64,000 nt of DNA from [Clostridium] scindens (GTDB lineage: Bacteria > Bacillota > Clostridia > Lachnospirales > Lachnospiraceae). Location: NCBI RefSeq assembly GCF_019597925.1, contig NZ_CP080442.1, positions 537,001-601,000 on the forward strand. The letters are read 5' to 3'. Shown here in pieces: positions 16,882-26,215 of this stretch. Each line of letters begins with the position of its first letter. Positions within the stretch are counted from its first letter, which is position 1. The position numbers and the translations under genes were made by a program. The notes below the pieces were generated by a model. The model saw only the letters and a program-made list of their open reading frames with translations, did not search any database and had not been told where the DNA came from.

Positions 16882-17213
16882 AACATCCTCCGTTAAACTG
16901 TAATATGTATATGTTACATTATATATCTATAATATCACAGTTAGAATAAAGATAAAACCCCTTATTCACCAGAGGAAATAGGATTATCTGTTTCTATATA
17001 TGTAATAGGATTTGTATAAAATTTTCTTACCGTGATTTTTGGAAGAAATATCCAGATTGATGGTAAGAGATTCGATTGTTAGATCTGTAGCGCCGTGTTG
17101 ACCGGTACAGGAAATAAACCCCTAATGGGGTTACTTCTGAGGAAGAGGGATGCTATAATAATTATAAAGCAGAAATAATAGGGCAGTCCAAGAGGCTGCT
17201 GGAGGATTCTTAC
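16882..17213. promoter_or_regulatory. Divergent intergenic region with a palindrome overlapping a -35 box
   Basis: The 332-bp gap has no ORF of note. TTACTT (17131-17136) and TATAAT (17154-17159) are 17 bp apart and could drive the EAL gene at 17214. The palindrome AACCCCtaatGGGGTT (17117-17132) overlaps the -35, so it may be an operator. On the other side an imperfect inverted repeat AACTGTAATAT/ATATCACAGTT (about 16895-16941) lies upstream of the minus-strand gene. Confidence 0.45.
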
Positions 17214-19394
17214 ATGAAGGATAATCGGGCCAGATTTGGTAAAATAAAGATCAAAGACTTAATGATTATATGGATTCTAGTTACGCTTGGCGTGATCGTC
17301 ATGCTGTTCGAGACATTTCACGCCGCGTCCCAGGCCGTCGGGCACCAGAAGTCGGTGACGGAAAAGAACATGCGCTGCCTTGAACTGGCGCAGCAGGTGC
17401 AATCCGGCTCAGATGTGCTGGCAGATGCCGTGTGGAGATTCGTGGCCACTGGGGATGTGCAGTATGCGGAAGAATATCTGAAAGAAGTGGAGGTCACGCG
17501 CTCCAGGGACCAGGCGATTTTGAAATTGAGGAAAGAGGGGCTTTCTAAGGAAGAACTCCAGCTGATGGAAGATGCCAAGGAAGAATCCGATGAACTGATG
17601 GTTCAGGAACTTGAGTGTATGAAGCTGGTATATGAATCTGAGGGGATAGAAGAATTGCCATCGGCTATTGCGAATGTGCAGTTAAGCGAAGAAGACCAAG
17701 GGCTTTCCGGCGGGGAGAAGAGGGCAGAGGCGCTTCGGTTCGTGTTTGGCGATGAATATGCCAGAGCTAAGGCTGCGATTTCAAATGAGATAGATATATT
17801 TACCGAAAGCCTCGATAAGAGGCAGAGCAAGGAAGTATTCCAGGCAATGCGATATACGGATAAGGCCCAGAGGCTGCAGCAGATTACGGCGATATTGCTG
17901 CTTGCATGGTGCATAGGCTTCCAGATTTTTTTCTACTGGATCGTGATCCGCCCGATCCATGCCTGCTGCCGGGAACTGGATGATGCGAAGAACCGGGAGC
18001 GAGGACTTAAGCCGCAGGGGTCGTATGAATTGCAATGCCTGATTTCGGCGTTCAATAAATCAATATCCCAGATCCAGGATAAGAAGAAGGAGATTGCGGA
18101 TATCCAGATGGTAGATCCTGTGACAGGAGGATATACGGCAACTAGATTTGATCTGGAAATGGTGAAATACCTACAGGAAGAGAAAAGGTTTGCGCTGGCA
18201 TCCATGGATATCCGGCGTTTTAAGTTAATTAATGACGTATATGGAAGTTCGGAAGGAGATGGGGTTCTCAAAGAGGTCTATGGCGCGGTATGCAGCTGCC
18301 TGAGGCCAGGAGAATGTGTCTCGAGAATTCAGTCGGATATTTTTAATATCCTGCTGTGCGAGACGGATATCCGGCAGATCGAATTCCGGCTTGATGAGAT
18401 CAATGATCGAATTGACCGGATGGTTGGAGACGGGCGCAAGAAGAATTACCATCTTTCTCTTAACTGCGGAGTATATCAAGTGGAACATGGAAGGCAGGAT
18501 GTTGTAAGCATCCGGGACAGGGCTAATGTGGCGCGCAATATTAGCAAGAGCGAATCCGGTTACTTGAAGGGCTGCGTATTCTATACGGAACTGGAACGGC
18601 ATCAGCTTCTGAAGGAGCAGACGCTGGAAAATGCGATGGAAGGGGCGCTTCAGTCGGAAGAGTTCCTGGTATATCTGCAGCCGAAGATACGATTATCAGA
18701 CGGGCGGGCTGTGGGAGCGGAAGCGCTGGTAAGATGGAAGTCCGAAGAGTACGGGCTGATACCGCCGGATGAATTTATTCCGTTGTTTGAGAAGAACGGG
18801 TTTATTCTGAAACTGGATTATTACATGTTCGAGCAGGTGTGCCGCCTCCTAAGGAACTGGCTGGACAGCCATAAGAAGGTGCTCCCGATTTCTGTCAATC
18901 TTTCCCGGATGCATTTGGGAGAGGCAGGATTTATCCAGCGGTATAAGGAAATACAGGAAAGATACCGAATTCCCTGCGAACTGCTGGAATTTGAACTGAC
19001 AGAGGCGATGGTGTTTGAAGATCTGCCGCGGCTAAAGGAGATTATTGCGGAACTTCACGAGGCAGGATACCGGTGTTCCATGGATGATTTTGGAAGCGGA
19101 TACTCTTCCTTGAATGTGTTGAAAGATATACCAGTAGACATCCTGAAACTGGACAGAGGCTTCTTTATGGGCGGCGAGACGGAGCGGGGAGTCAACGTAG
19201 TGAAGGCTGTTCTTCATATGGCCAGGGAACTGCATATGAAAACGGTGGCGGAAGGCATTGAAACCAGCAGCCTTGTGAACTTCCTGAAGGAAGAAGGCTG
19301 CGACATGGTGCAGGGATACGTGTTCTACAAGCCTATGCCAGCCCGGGAATTTGAATACGAGATACTGGAGAAAGAAAGTGGGACGGTTGTATGA
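17214..19394 (+). CDS. Membrane GGDEF(degenerate)-EAL cyclic-di-GMP phosphodiesterase candidate
   Basis: This 726-residue protein has a transmembrane helix at about residues 14-34, an extracytoplasmic helical segment, a second helix at about 222-245, then GGDEF-like and EAL domains. The GGDEF loop reads SSEGD, so diguanylate cyclase activity is probably lost. The EAL domain looks complete: AEALVRWKSEEYGLIPPDEF, SVNLSRMHL, FELTEAMVFED, MDDFGSGYSSLNVLKDI, LKLDRGFF, and KTVAEGIET with QGYVFYKPMP. It would hydrolyse c-di-GMP in response to a signal sensed outside the cell. The next gene overlaps it by 4 bp. Confidence 0.9.
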   Translation: MKDNRARFGKIKIKDLMIIWILVTLGVIVMLFETFHAASQAVGHQKSVTEKNMRCLELAQQVQSGSDVLADAVWRFVATGDVQYAEEYLKEVEVTRSRDQAILKLRKEGLSKEELQLMEDAKEESDELMVQELECMKLVYESEGIEELPSAIANVQLSEEDQGLSGGEKRAEALRFVFGDEYARAKAAISNEIDIFTESLDKRQSKEVFQAMRYTDKAQRLQQITAILLLAWCIGFQIFFYWIVIRPIHACCRELDDAKNRERGLKPQGSYELQCLISAFNKSISQIQDKKKEIADIQMVDPVTGGYTATRFDLEMVKYLQEEKRFALASMDIRRFKLINDVYGSSEGDGVLKEVYGAVCSCLRPGECVSRIQSDIFNILLCETDIRQIEFRLDEINDRIDRMVGDGRKKNYHLSLNCGVYQVEHGRQDVVSIRDRANVARNISKSESGYLKGCVFYTELERHQLLKEQTLENAMEGALQSEEFLVYLQPKIRLSDGRAVGAEALVRWKSEEYGLIPPDEFIPLFEKNGFILKLDYYMFEQVCRLLRNWLDSHKKVLPISVNLSRMHLGEAGFIQRYKEIQERYRIPCELLEFELTEAMVFEDLPRLKEIIAELHEAGYRCSMDDFGSGYSSLNVLKDIPVDILKLDRGFFMGGETERGVNVVKAVLHMARELHMKTVAEGIETSSLVNFLKEEGCDMVQGYVFYKPMPAREFEYEILEKESGTVV

Positions 19395-20080
19395 AACGCG
19401 AGATAGACATGAGTGAAATATCGGATGGAAAATTATATACGGCAAATGACATGGTAAGGGCAGACTGCCATGACTGCGAGGGGTGTTCTGCCTGCTGTAA
19501 AGGGATGGGGAATTCGATCATTTTAGATCCTCTGGATGTATGGCGGCTGTGCAATGGACTTTCTCTGGATTTTGACGGCCTGATGGAAAGATGCTTGGAA
19601 CTGCACGTGGTGGATGGAATGATACTTCCAAACTTGAGAATGGATGGGGAGGGCGAAGCTTGCACGTTTCTGGATGAACAGGGAAGATGCGCCGTCCACC
19701 CATACCGGCCGGGCATATGCAGGCTGTTTCCGTTGGGAAGATATTATGAGGAAGAGGGTTTTAAGTATTTTCTGCAGGTTCACGAGTGCAGGAAGAAGGA
19801 CCGGGGCAAGATCAAGGTGAAAAAATGGGTGGATGCGCCGGACCTGAAGGCTTATGAAAAGTATATCTTTAGCTGGCATGATTTTTTAAGAAAGTGCGAA
19901 GAAGGATTAAACGGACTGGATGAAGAGCAGGCAAGGATCCTGAACCTTTATGTCTTAAAGACGTTTTACCAGACTGCATATCCAAAGGATCCGCAGGCAC
20001 AGGCATTTTACGAAGAGTATAGCCGCAGGCTTGCGCAGGCGGAGGCGACGCTGGGATTGGAGGTGTCCGCATGTATATAG
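19391..20080 (+). CDS. YkgJ-family cysteine cluster protein
   Basis: The 229-residue protein starts at ATG 19391, overlapping the EAL gene by 4 bp. It carries the YkgJ-type cysteine cluster: DCHDCEGCSACCKGMGNSI near the N terminus and CTFLDEQGRCAVHPYRPGIC with RLFPLGRY following. Family members are predicted to bind zinc or an Fe-S cluster, and their function is not established. Translational coupling to both neighbours is suggested by the overlaps at each end. Confidence 0.82.
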   Translation: MKREIDMSEISDGKLYTANDMVRADCHDCEGCSACCKGMGNSIILDPLDVWRLCNGLSLDFDGLMERCLELHVVDGMILPNLRMDGEGEACTFLDEQGRCAVHPYRPGICRLFPLGRYYEEEGFKYFLQVHECRKKDRGKIKVKKWVDAPDLKAYEKYIFSWHDFLRKCEEGLNGLDEEQARILNLYVLKTFYQTAYPKDPQAQAFYEEYSRRLAQAEATLGLEVSACI

Positions 20081-23000
20081 CAGATCTGCATATCCACTCC
20101 CGCTATTCCCGGGCCACCAGCAAGGACTGTACCCCGGAGCATCTGGATCTTGGGGCAAGGCGCAAAGGAATCCACCTTGTGGGGACCGGGGACTTTACCC
20201 ACCCCGCATGGAGGGAAGAACTAAGGGAGAAGCTTGTGCCGGCTGAAGACGGGCTCTATGTATTAAAGGAGGAGTACCGGATTCAGGACGAAACCTGTAC
20301 AGATAGAATAATTCCCCGATTCGTGATTACCGGGGAGATCAGTTCCATCTATAAAAAGAACGGAAGAGTGAGGAAGGTACACAGCCTGATTCTGCTTCCG
20401 GGCCTTGAGGAGGCGGAGGTGATATCCAGGAAACTGGAGGCCATCGGAAATATCCATTCTGATGGAAGGCCGATCCTGGGGCTGGACTGCCGCGACCTGC
20501 TGGAGATCGTGCTGGAACTCTGTCCCGAGGCGATCTTTGTCCCGGCCCATATCTGGACGCCTCATTTCTCATTGTTTGGCGCGTTCTCCGGATTTGATAC
20601 GGTGGAAGAATGCTTCGAGGACTTGTCGCCCTACATCCATGCCATGGAGACCGGACTTTCTTCGGATCCGCCCATGAACTGGCGGGTATCCGCCCTGGAT
20701 TCCTATCATCTGATCTCCAATTCGGACGCCCATTCTCCGGCAAAACCGGGAAGGGAGGCCAACCTTCTGGATATCGAACTCTCCTATCAAGGCCTCTATG
20801 ATGCGATCCAGAAGGGGCGGGGACTGTCTGGCACTATAGAATTCTTTCCGGAAGAGGGGAAGTATCATTTTGACGGGCACCGGAAATGCAACCTTTGCCT
20901 GAGTCCTCTGGACACGGAGAAATATCAGGGAATCTGTCCGGTGTGCAAAAGAAAGATTACCATCGGCGTATCCCACCGGGTAGAGCAGCTGGCGGACCGG
21001 GCAGAAGGCTATGTAAGAGCGGATGCCAGGCCATTCGAGAGTCTGGTGCCTTTGCCGGAAGTCATCGGCGCTTCGGTAGGGCACTCGGCAGCCAGCGCCA
21101 GGGTGCAGAAGGAATATCAGAACATGCTGCGACGCCTGGGGCCGGAGTTTGATATTTTAAGAACCATGCCTTTGGAGGAAATACGCAGCGTGTCGGGATA
21201 TCTGATATCCGAGGGAATCGGAAGGCTGCGGGAAGGCAAGGTAGAGAGGATTCCCGGGTTTGACGGGGAATACGGGACTATAAAATTATTCGCTCCTTCA
21301 GAAATAGAAAATACCAGCGGCCAGATGGACTTCTTTGATCTGCTGGGAGGAAAGGGCGAAGGCGATGGAAAAGGCGCCAAAGCAAAAGACGGGGCAAATG
21401 CAGCCATAGAAGAGGGAATAACTCCCGTGAAAGTAAAGCAGCCAGTAGAAGACGGCACGCAGCAAGGCTCAGGTTCCCCATTACCGCTGCCTGACAAGCT
21501 CAACCGCGAGCAGGAGCAGGCAGTACGGTCTACAGCCAGGACGGTAGCCGTAATCGCGGGGCCAGGCACAGGAAAGACCAAGACCTTGATCAGCCATATC
21601 CTGTATCTGATAGAAAATAGAAAAGTAAAGCCCGGGGAGATTACAGCGGTTACATTTACCAATCAGGCGGCTTCCCAGATGAGGGAGAGGCTCAGGAATG
21701 CGCTGGGAAAGAAGAAGCAGATCCATACGATGCAGATTGGAACCTTCCACGCCATCTGCCTGGCATTTCTGAAAGACCAGGGCAGGGAATTTTCTATTCT
21801 GGATGAAGAAGGGGCGCAGGGGATCGCGCGCGGGATTATTGAAGAATACCAGTTAAAGGACACGGTGAAGAAGTTCTTATACAGGGTGTCTGGCTGGAAG
21901 GCAGAAGGAGAAGTGCCGCAGGAGGACACGGACGCATTCCTCGCCTATCAGAAATATCTGGAAGAAAGGCGGCTTCTTGATTTTGACGACCTTCTGCTGG
22001 AGACATTGAAGCTGATAGAAGAACCACAGGCTTCTGCGGGGTGGGAGAAGCATTTTTCCTATCTTCTGGTGGACGAGTTCCAGGACATCAATCCTTTGCA
22101 GTACCGCCTGCTTAAGGCATGGAATAAAAAGGGCCGCGAGTTGTTCGTGATCGGCGACCCGGATCAGTCCATCTATGGATTCCGTGGAGCGGATGCCGGT
22201 TGCTTTGACCGGCTTGTCGAGGAACATGCGGGTACGGATGTGATAAGGCTTGCAGAGAATTACCGTTCCACGCCCCAGATCCTGAATGCCGCTCTCGCAG
22301 TGATCTCCCATAATCCCGGAGAAGACAGAAGACTTGCTGCCAACCGGGAGGATGGCGATAGGGCGCGCTTGGTGACGGCAGAGTCGGGGATGGGGGAAGC
22401 CATCTTTATTGCCAAGGAGATCAACCGCCTGGCCGGAGGGATTGGAATGCTGGAAGCCCATGAATTATCCGGTGCCGTCAGGACAGAAGGCCGGGTCCGG
22501 GGATTTGACGAGATTGCCATATTGTACCGAACCAACCATCAGGGGGATCTGCTGGAGAAATGCCTGAAGAAGGAAGGGATTCCCTATATTGTTGCGGGAA
22601 GAGGATCATTTTTGCAGGAAGAAAAAGTACGGGGAAGCATCTGCTTCTTCCGTTATCTTGACAATCCCATGGATATCCTGGCGAAGGAGCAGTGTCTTAG
22701 ACTTCTGTGGAATATGAATGGCAATCTGGCCGCGGAAGAAGTGCTGGAAAGGATGGCGGGCAAGTACCGTCCTCTATACCAGAAGAAAAAACCGCAGAAG
22801 TTCCTGGAACTGTGGATGGAGGAACTGCAGCTGGAAGATAATGAGGCGGTGAAGAAACTGGCGGGCATGGGCGTATTTTATAAGACGATGGCGGAATTCA
22901 TGTCGGCGGTCCAATTAGGAATAGAAAGCGATATCAAGCGGTGCGGGAACCGGGACTACGCTTCAGGAGCGGTTACCTTGATGACGCTTCACGGCGCGAA

Positions 23001-23265
23001 GGGCCTGGAATTCCCGGTTACCTTTATCTATGGGGCAAGGAAGGGACTGATTCCTCTGGAAAGTGAAAAGGGGAAAACAGATCTGGAAGAGGAACGCAGG
23101 CTTCTGTATGTAGGCATGACAAGGGCGATGGAGGAATTGATTCTAACGACGTCAAAAGAGGCATCCGGGTTTCTGGAAGGGTTGCCGTCAGAACTGCTGG
23201 AGAGAGAAACGGCACACAAAAGGAGGGTAGAACAGTGCCATCAGATGAGTTTGTTTGAACTGTAA
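20071..23265 (+). CDS. PHP (endonuclease Q-like) domain fused to UvrD/Rep-type helicase
   Basis: The 1064-residue protein has two parts. Residues 1-~400 are a PHP phosphoesterase domain (DLHIHSRYSRATSKDC, GTGDFTHPAW, FVPAHIWTPHFSLFG, SNSDAHSPAKPGREANLL) with a zinc ribbon at CNLCLSPLDTEKYQGICPVC, as in endonuclease Q, which nicks DNA at deaminated bases. Residues ~470-1064 are a superfamily 1 helicase: Walker A VIAGPGTGKTKTLI (about 495), DEFQDINPLQYRLL (about 667), GDPDQSIYGFRGA, and a C-terminal TLHGAKGLEFPVTFIYGARK with LLYVGMTRAMEEL. It would couple damage nicking to unwinding. The fusion is known in Clostridia. Its role in repair is inferred. Confidence 0.9.
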   Translation: MYIADLHIHSRYSRATSKDCTPEHLDLGARRKGIHLVGTGDFTHPAWREELREKLVPAEDGLYVLKEEYRIQDETCTDRIIPRFVITGEISSIYKKNGRVRKVHSLILLPGLEEAEVISRKLEAIGNIHSDGRPILGLDCRDLLEIVLELCPEAIFVPAHIWTPHFSLFGAFSGFDTVEECFEDLSPYIHAMETGLSSDPPMNWRVSALDSYHLISNSDAHSPAKPGREANLLDIELSYQGLYDAIQKGRGLSGTIEFFPEEGKYHFDGHRKCNLCLSPLDTEKYQGICPVCKRKITIGVSHRVEQLADRAEGYVRADARPFESLVPLPEVIGASVGHSAASARVQKEYQNMLRRLGPEFDILRTMPLEEIRSVSGYLISEGIGRLREGKVERIPGFDGEYGTIKLFAPSEIENTSGQMDFFDLLGGKGEGDGKGAKAKDGANAAIEEGITPVKVKQPVEDGTQQGSGSPLPLPDKLNREQEQAVRSTARTVAVIAGPGTGKTKTLISHILYLIENRKVKPGEITAVTFTNQAASQMRERLRNALGKKKQIHTMQIGTFHAICLAFLKDQGREFSILDEEGAQGIARGIIEEYQLKDTVKKFLYRVSGWKAEGEVPQEDTDAFLAYQKYLEERRLLDFDDLLLETLKLIEEPQASAGWEKHFSYLLVDEFQDINPLQYRLLKAWNKKGRELFVIGDPDQSIYGFRGADAGCFDRLVEEHAGTDVIRLAENYRSTPQILNAALAVISHNPGEDRRLAANREDGDRARLVTAESGMGEAIFIAKEINRLAGGIGMLEAHELSGAVRTEGRVRGFDEIAILYRTNHQGDLLEKCLKKEGIPYIVAGRGSFLQEEKVRGSICFFRYLDNPMDILAKEQCLRLLWNMNGNLAAEEVLERMAGKYRPLYQKKKPQKFLELWMEELQLEDNEAVKKLAGMGVFYKTMAEFMSAVQLGIESDIKRCGNRDYASGAVTLMTLHGAKGLEFPVTFIYGARKGLIPLESEKGKTDLEEERRLLYVGMTRAMEELILTTSKEASGFLEGLPSELLERETAHKRRVEQCHQMSLFEL

Positions 23266-23313
23266 ATGGAAACGGCTTGGACTATGTTTCACACAGAGAA
23301 TGGAGGAATTCGT

Positions 23314-24198
23314 ATGAGTGAAGAACAGGTAAGAAGGATGCATGATGGCAAAGGATTCATAGCGGCTCTGGACCAGAGCGGCGGCAGCACGCCAAAGGCC
23401 CTTAAGAATTACGGGATTGGCGAAGACCGGTACCAGTCGGAAGAAGAGATGTTCGACATGATCCATCAGATGCGTACAAGGATTATCGCAAGTCCTTCGT
23501 TCACATCCGAGCACATAATTGCGGCAATTCTGTTTGAAATGACCATGGACCGGAAGATTCATGGCAAGTACACGGCGGATTATCTGATTGAAAAGGGTAT
23601 TCTTCCAATACTGAAGGTTGACAAAGGGCTTGCAGCCGAGGCGGACGGAGTGCGCCTAATGAAGCCGATCAATGGGCTGGATGCTCTCCTTGAGCGGGCA
23701 AAGGAGCGCCACATATTCGGAACGAAGATGCGTTCCGTTATCAGCAGTTATAATGAGAAGGGAATCCATGAGATTGTCAAGCAGCAGTTCGCCTACGGCG
23801 TCCAGATAGCAAAGGCGGGATTCGTGCCGATTCTGGAGCCGGAGGTAGACATCCACAGCCAGGAGAAGGGGAGGATCGAGTCGTTCTTGAAAGCGGAGAT
23901 GGATAGGCATCTGGCCGATCTGGATGATGGAATCCGGATTATGTTCAAACTGACGCTTCCCGATGAAGCCGGCCTGTACGACAGCATTGCCTCAGACGCC
24001 CATGTAGTCCGGGTGGTCGCGCTTTCCGGCGGGTACAGCCGTGAGGAAGCCAATGAGAAGCTTGCACAGAACCACCATATGATTGCCAGTTTCTCCAGAG
24101 CGCTGACGGAGGGACTTGCTGACTCCCAGACGGATGACGAGTTCAACGAGATGCTGAAGGAATCCATCCAGGCAATCTATGATGCGTCCATAGCATAG
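23314..24198 (+). CDS. Class I fructose-bisphosphate aldolase
   Basis: ATG 23314 is chosen because TGGAGGAATTCGT lies before it, giving about 294 residues. The sequence fits the short bacterial class I aldolase family: GFIAALDQSGGSTPKALKNY, FGTKMRSVISSYNEKGI, and AKAGFVPILEPEVDIHS with the catalytic region. KVDKGLAAEADGVRLMKPI carries a likely Schiff-base or phosphate-site Lys. It would interconvert fructose-1,6-bisphosphate with two triose phosphates in glycolysis. It stands alone, upstream of the TPP riboswitch. Confidence 0.87.
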   Translation: MSEEQVRRMHDGKGFIAALDQSGGSTPKALKNYGIGEDRYQSEEEMFDMIHQMRTRIIASPSFTSEHIIAAILFEMTMDRKIHGKYTADYLIEKGILPILKVDKGLAAEADGVRLMKPINGLDALLERAKERHIFGTKMRSVISSYNEKGIHEIVKQQFAYGVQIAKAGFVPILEPEVDIHSQEKGRIESFLKAEMDRHLADLDDGIRIMFKLTLPDEAGLYDSIASDAHVVRVVALSGGYSREEANEKLAQNHHMIASFSRALTEGLADSQTDDEFNEMLKESIQAIYDASIA

Positions 24199-24249
24199 GA
24201 AAAGCATCTTGCAAGGGCAAGGCCTGTATAGTATAATTAACGAAGGAAC

Positions 24250-24335
24250 AACAGGGGTGCTCGCGTAAGCGGGCTGAGAGTAAGCTGTATCGCTTTAACC
24301 CATAACCTGATTTGGATAATGCCAACGTAGGGAGA
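24250..24335 (+). promoter_or_regulatory. TPP riboswitch (THI element) of thiC
   Basis: The leader contains AGGGGTGCTCGCGTAAGCGG, GCTGAGAG, ACCCATAACCTGATTTGGAT and AATGCCAACGTAGGGAG, which match the conserved core of the thiamine-pyrophosphate riboswitch. Binding of thiamine pyrophosphate would repress thiC through the terminator that follows. Confidence 0.95.
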
Positions 24336-24360
24336 TATAGGAGTAAAGAGTGGGATTTTA

Positions 24361-24396
24361 CTGCTGTAATGCTATCTGCGTTACAGCAGTTTTTTG
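24361..24396 (+). terminator. Riboswitch-controlled intrinsic terminator
   Basis: CTGCTGTAA (24361-24369) pairs with TTACAGCAG (24381-24389), followed by TTTTTT. It sits between the TPP aptamer and thiC and is the likely expression platform. Confidence 0.85.
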
Positions 24397-24483
24397 CGTT
24401 ATGCGTAAGATTTCCTGCAGAATCTCTTCTGCCAGCATTCATCCATCTGTCATTCAAGAACAAAACGAAAGGATGGAAAAAGA

Positions 24484-25788
24484 ATGAGAAATTATGCAAC
24501 ACAGATGGAGGCGGCACGAAAAGGAATCGTGACCAAGGAACTGGAGACGGTAGCGAAAAAGGAGCGGATGACGGTGGAGGAATTGATGCCTCTGGTAGCG
24601 TCCGGGAAAGTGGCGATCTGCGCCAACAAAATTCACGCCTGTATCAGCCCGGAGGGTATAGGCTCCATGCTAAAGACTAAAATCAATGTGAACTTAGGCG
24701 TTTCCAGAGACTGCAAGGATTATAATGTGGAGATGGAGAAGGTCATGGAGGCGGTCCGCATGGGAGCCCATGCGATTATGGATCTGTCTTCCCATGGGGA
24801 TACGGTACCGTTCAGGCGCAAGCTTACCCACGAGTGTCCGGCTATGATTGGCACGGTTCCGGTGTACGATTCCGTCATTCATTACCAGAGGGATCTGGAC
24901 ACGCTGACTGCCAGGGATTTTATAGATGTGATCCGGCTGCACGCGCAAGACGGCGTGGACTTTGTGACTTTGCACTGCGGAATCACCAGAAAGACCATCG
25001 AGCAGGTGAAGAAGCATAAGCGTAAGATGAACATCGTATCCCGGGGCGGCTCCCTCGTATTTGCGTGGATGTGCATGACCGGGGAAGAGAATCCATTCTA
25101 CGAGTATTATGATGAGATTCTGGATATCTGCCGTGAATACGATGTGACCATATCTCTGGGGGATGCATGCCGGCCCGGATGCCTTGCAGACGCTACGGAT
25201 GTGTGCCAGATCGAGGAACTGGTGCGGCTGGGAGAATTGACGAAGCGCGCGTGGGAAAAGGATGTCCAGGTTATGGTGGAAGGGCCGGGGCATATGCCCA
25301 TGGATCAGATTGCCGCGAATATGAAGGTACAGCAGTCCATCTGCCAGGGTGCCCCCTTCTATGTGCTGGGCCCTCTGGTGACGGACATTGCGCCGGGCTA
25401 TGACCATATCACTTCCGCGATCGGGGGAGCCATCGCCGCCGCTTCCGGCGCTGCGTTCCTGTGCTACGTAACGCCGGCAGAGCACCTGGCCCTTCCCAAT
25501 GTAGAGGATGTAAAGCAGGGGATCATCGCCTCCAAGATTGCGGCCCACGCGGCAGATATCGCAAAAGGCGTGCGGGGCGCAAGAGAAATCGATGACCAGA
25601 TGGCGGACGCGAGAAAAGCCCTTGACTGGGAGGCGCAGTGGGCCTGCTCCATTGAACCGGAGACGGCCAAAAGAATCCGGGAAGAGCGCAAGCCGGAGCA
25701 TGAAGATACTTGTTCCATGTGCGGAAAGTTCTGTGCGGTGCGCAGCATGAATAAGGCGCTGGCAGGAGAACATATAGACATTTTGTAA
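24484..25788 (+). CDS. thiC: Phosphomethylpyrimidine synthase ThiC
   Basis: The 434-residue protein starts at ATG 24484 behind AACGAAAGGATGGAAAAAGA. It is a short ThiC: MRNYATQMEAARKGIVT, KINVNLGVSRDCKDY, HCGITRKTIEQV, MVEGPGHMPMDQIAANM, GPLVTDIAPGYDHITSAIGG and the C-terminal radical-SAM cluster region CSMCGKFCAVRS. It converts aminoimidazole ribotide to hydroxymethylpyrimidine phosphate, using S-adenosylmethionine, in thiamine biosynthesis. No other thi gene follows. The TPP riboswitch upstream is consistent. Confidence 0.96.
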   Translation: MRNYATQMEAARKGIVTKELETVAKKERMTVEELMPLVASGKVAICANKIHACISPEGIGSMLKTKINVNLGVSRDCKDYNVEMEKVMEAVRMGAHAIMDLSSHGDTVPFRRKLTHECPAMIGTVPVYDSVIHYQRDLDTLTARDFIDVIRLHAQDGVDFVTLHCGITRKTIEQVKKHKRKMNIVSRGGSLVFAWMCMTGEENPFYEYYDEILDICREYDVTISLGDACRPGCLADATDVCQIEELVRLGELTKRAWEKDVQVMVEGPGHMPMDQIAANMKVQQSICQGAPFYVLGPLVTDIAPGYDHITSAIGGAIAAASGAAFLCYVTPAEHLALPNVEDVKQGIIASKIAAHAADIAKGVRGAREIDDQMADARKALDWEAQWACSIEPETAKRIREERKPEHEDTCSMCGKFCAVRSMNKALAGEHIDIL

Positions 25789-25907
25789 GATATATGGATT
25801 CTGCCAAGGGGGACATGTGATAAATGACTGTTCATTCGGGGGTGAAGATGCTATACTAAGGACTATAATCCACGGGAAAATATCGTCATTAGAGCGGGAG
25901 GTATCAT

Positions 25908-26162
25908 ATGGGAGAATTATCGAAACTGCCGAATATCGGCCCAAAGGTAGAGGAACAGCTTCAGGGAGTAGGAATCACGACTTATGAGCAGTTGAAAGAG
26001 ATGGGGAGCCAGCAGGCGTGGCTTAAGATCAAGGCGATTGATGATTCCACCTGAATGCACCGCCTGCTCGCGCTGGAAGGCGCAATCCAAGGCATCAGAA
26101 AAAGTGAATTGTCTGCAGAGAAGAGAGCGGAACTAAAGGAGTTCTATAATGCAGCCAAGTAA
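25908..26162 (+). CDS. TfoX C-terminal-like protein with in-frame UGA (candidate selenoprotein)
   Basis: Reading from ATG 25908 behind GAGCGGGAGGTATCAT gives MGELSKLPNIGPKVEEQLQG onward, with UGA at codon 49 (26052-26054), then MHRLLALEGAIQGIRKSE to a TAA at 26160-26162, 84 residues. The sequence is the TfoX C-terminal domain pattern, with LPNIGPK near the start and ALEGAIQGIR after the UGA. To my knowledge related clostridial proteins have Cys at the UGA position, which supports selenocysteine rather than a stop. A 5-bp stem CGCCT/AGGCG (26061-26065 with 26078-26082) follows and could be part of a SECIS. TfoX-type domains are linked to competence regulation or helix-hairpin-helix DNA binding. 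The function here is unknown. Confidence 0.75.
26052..26082 (+). other. In-frame UGA and candidate SECIS stem
   Basis: UGA at 26052-26054 lies in a conserved reading frame. CGCCT (26061-26065) can pair with AGGCG (26078-26082) around a 12-base loop starting with G. This is a weak hairpin candidate. Confidence 0.4.
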
Positions 26163-26215
26163 TTTTCTGGAACTAAGGCTTCTCCACGAAGATTCGGGGG
26201 GAATGGGGCCGCCAG

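Noticed and set aside
24694..25944. Long minus-strand ORF of 416 codons over thiC
   Set aside because: It lies opposite the clearly conserved thiC gene and has an unnatural Arg/His/Pro-rich composition, typical of antisense shadows.
26052..26054. UGA in the TfoX-C-like gene as a nonsense mutation
   Set aside because: The downstream frame keeps a conserved motif and ends with a normal stop, and three other genes in the window show the same UGA arrangement. Selenocysteine is the better explanation, though not proven.
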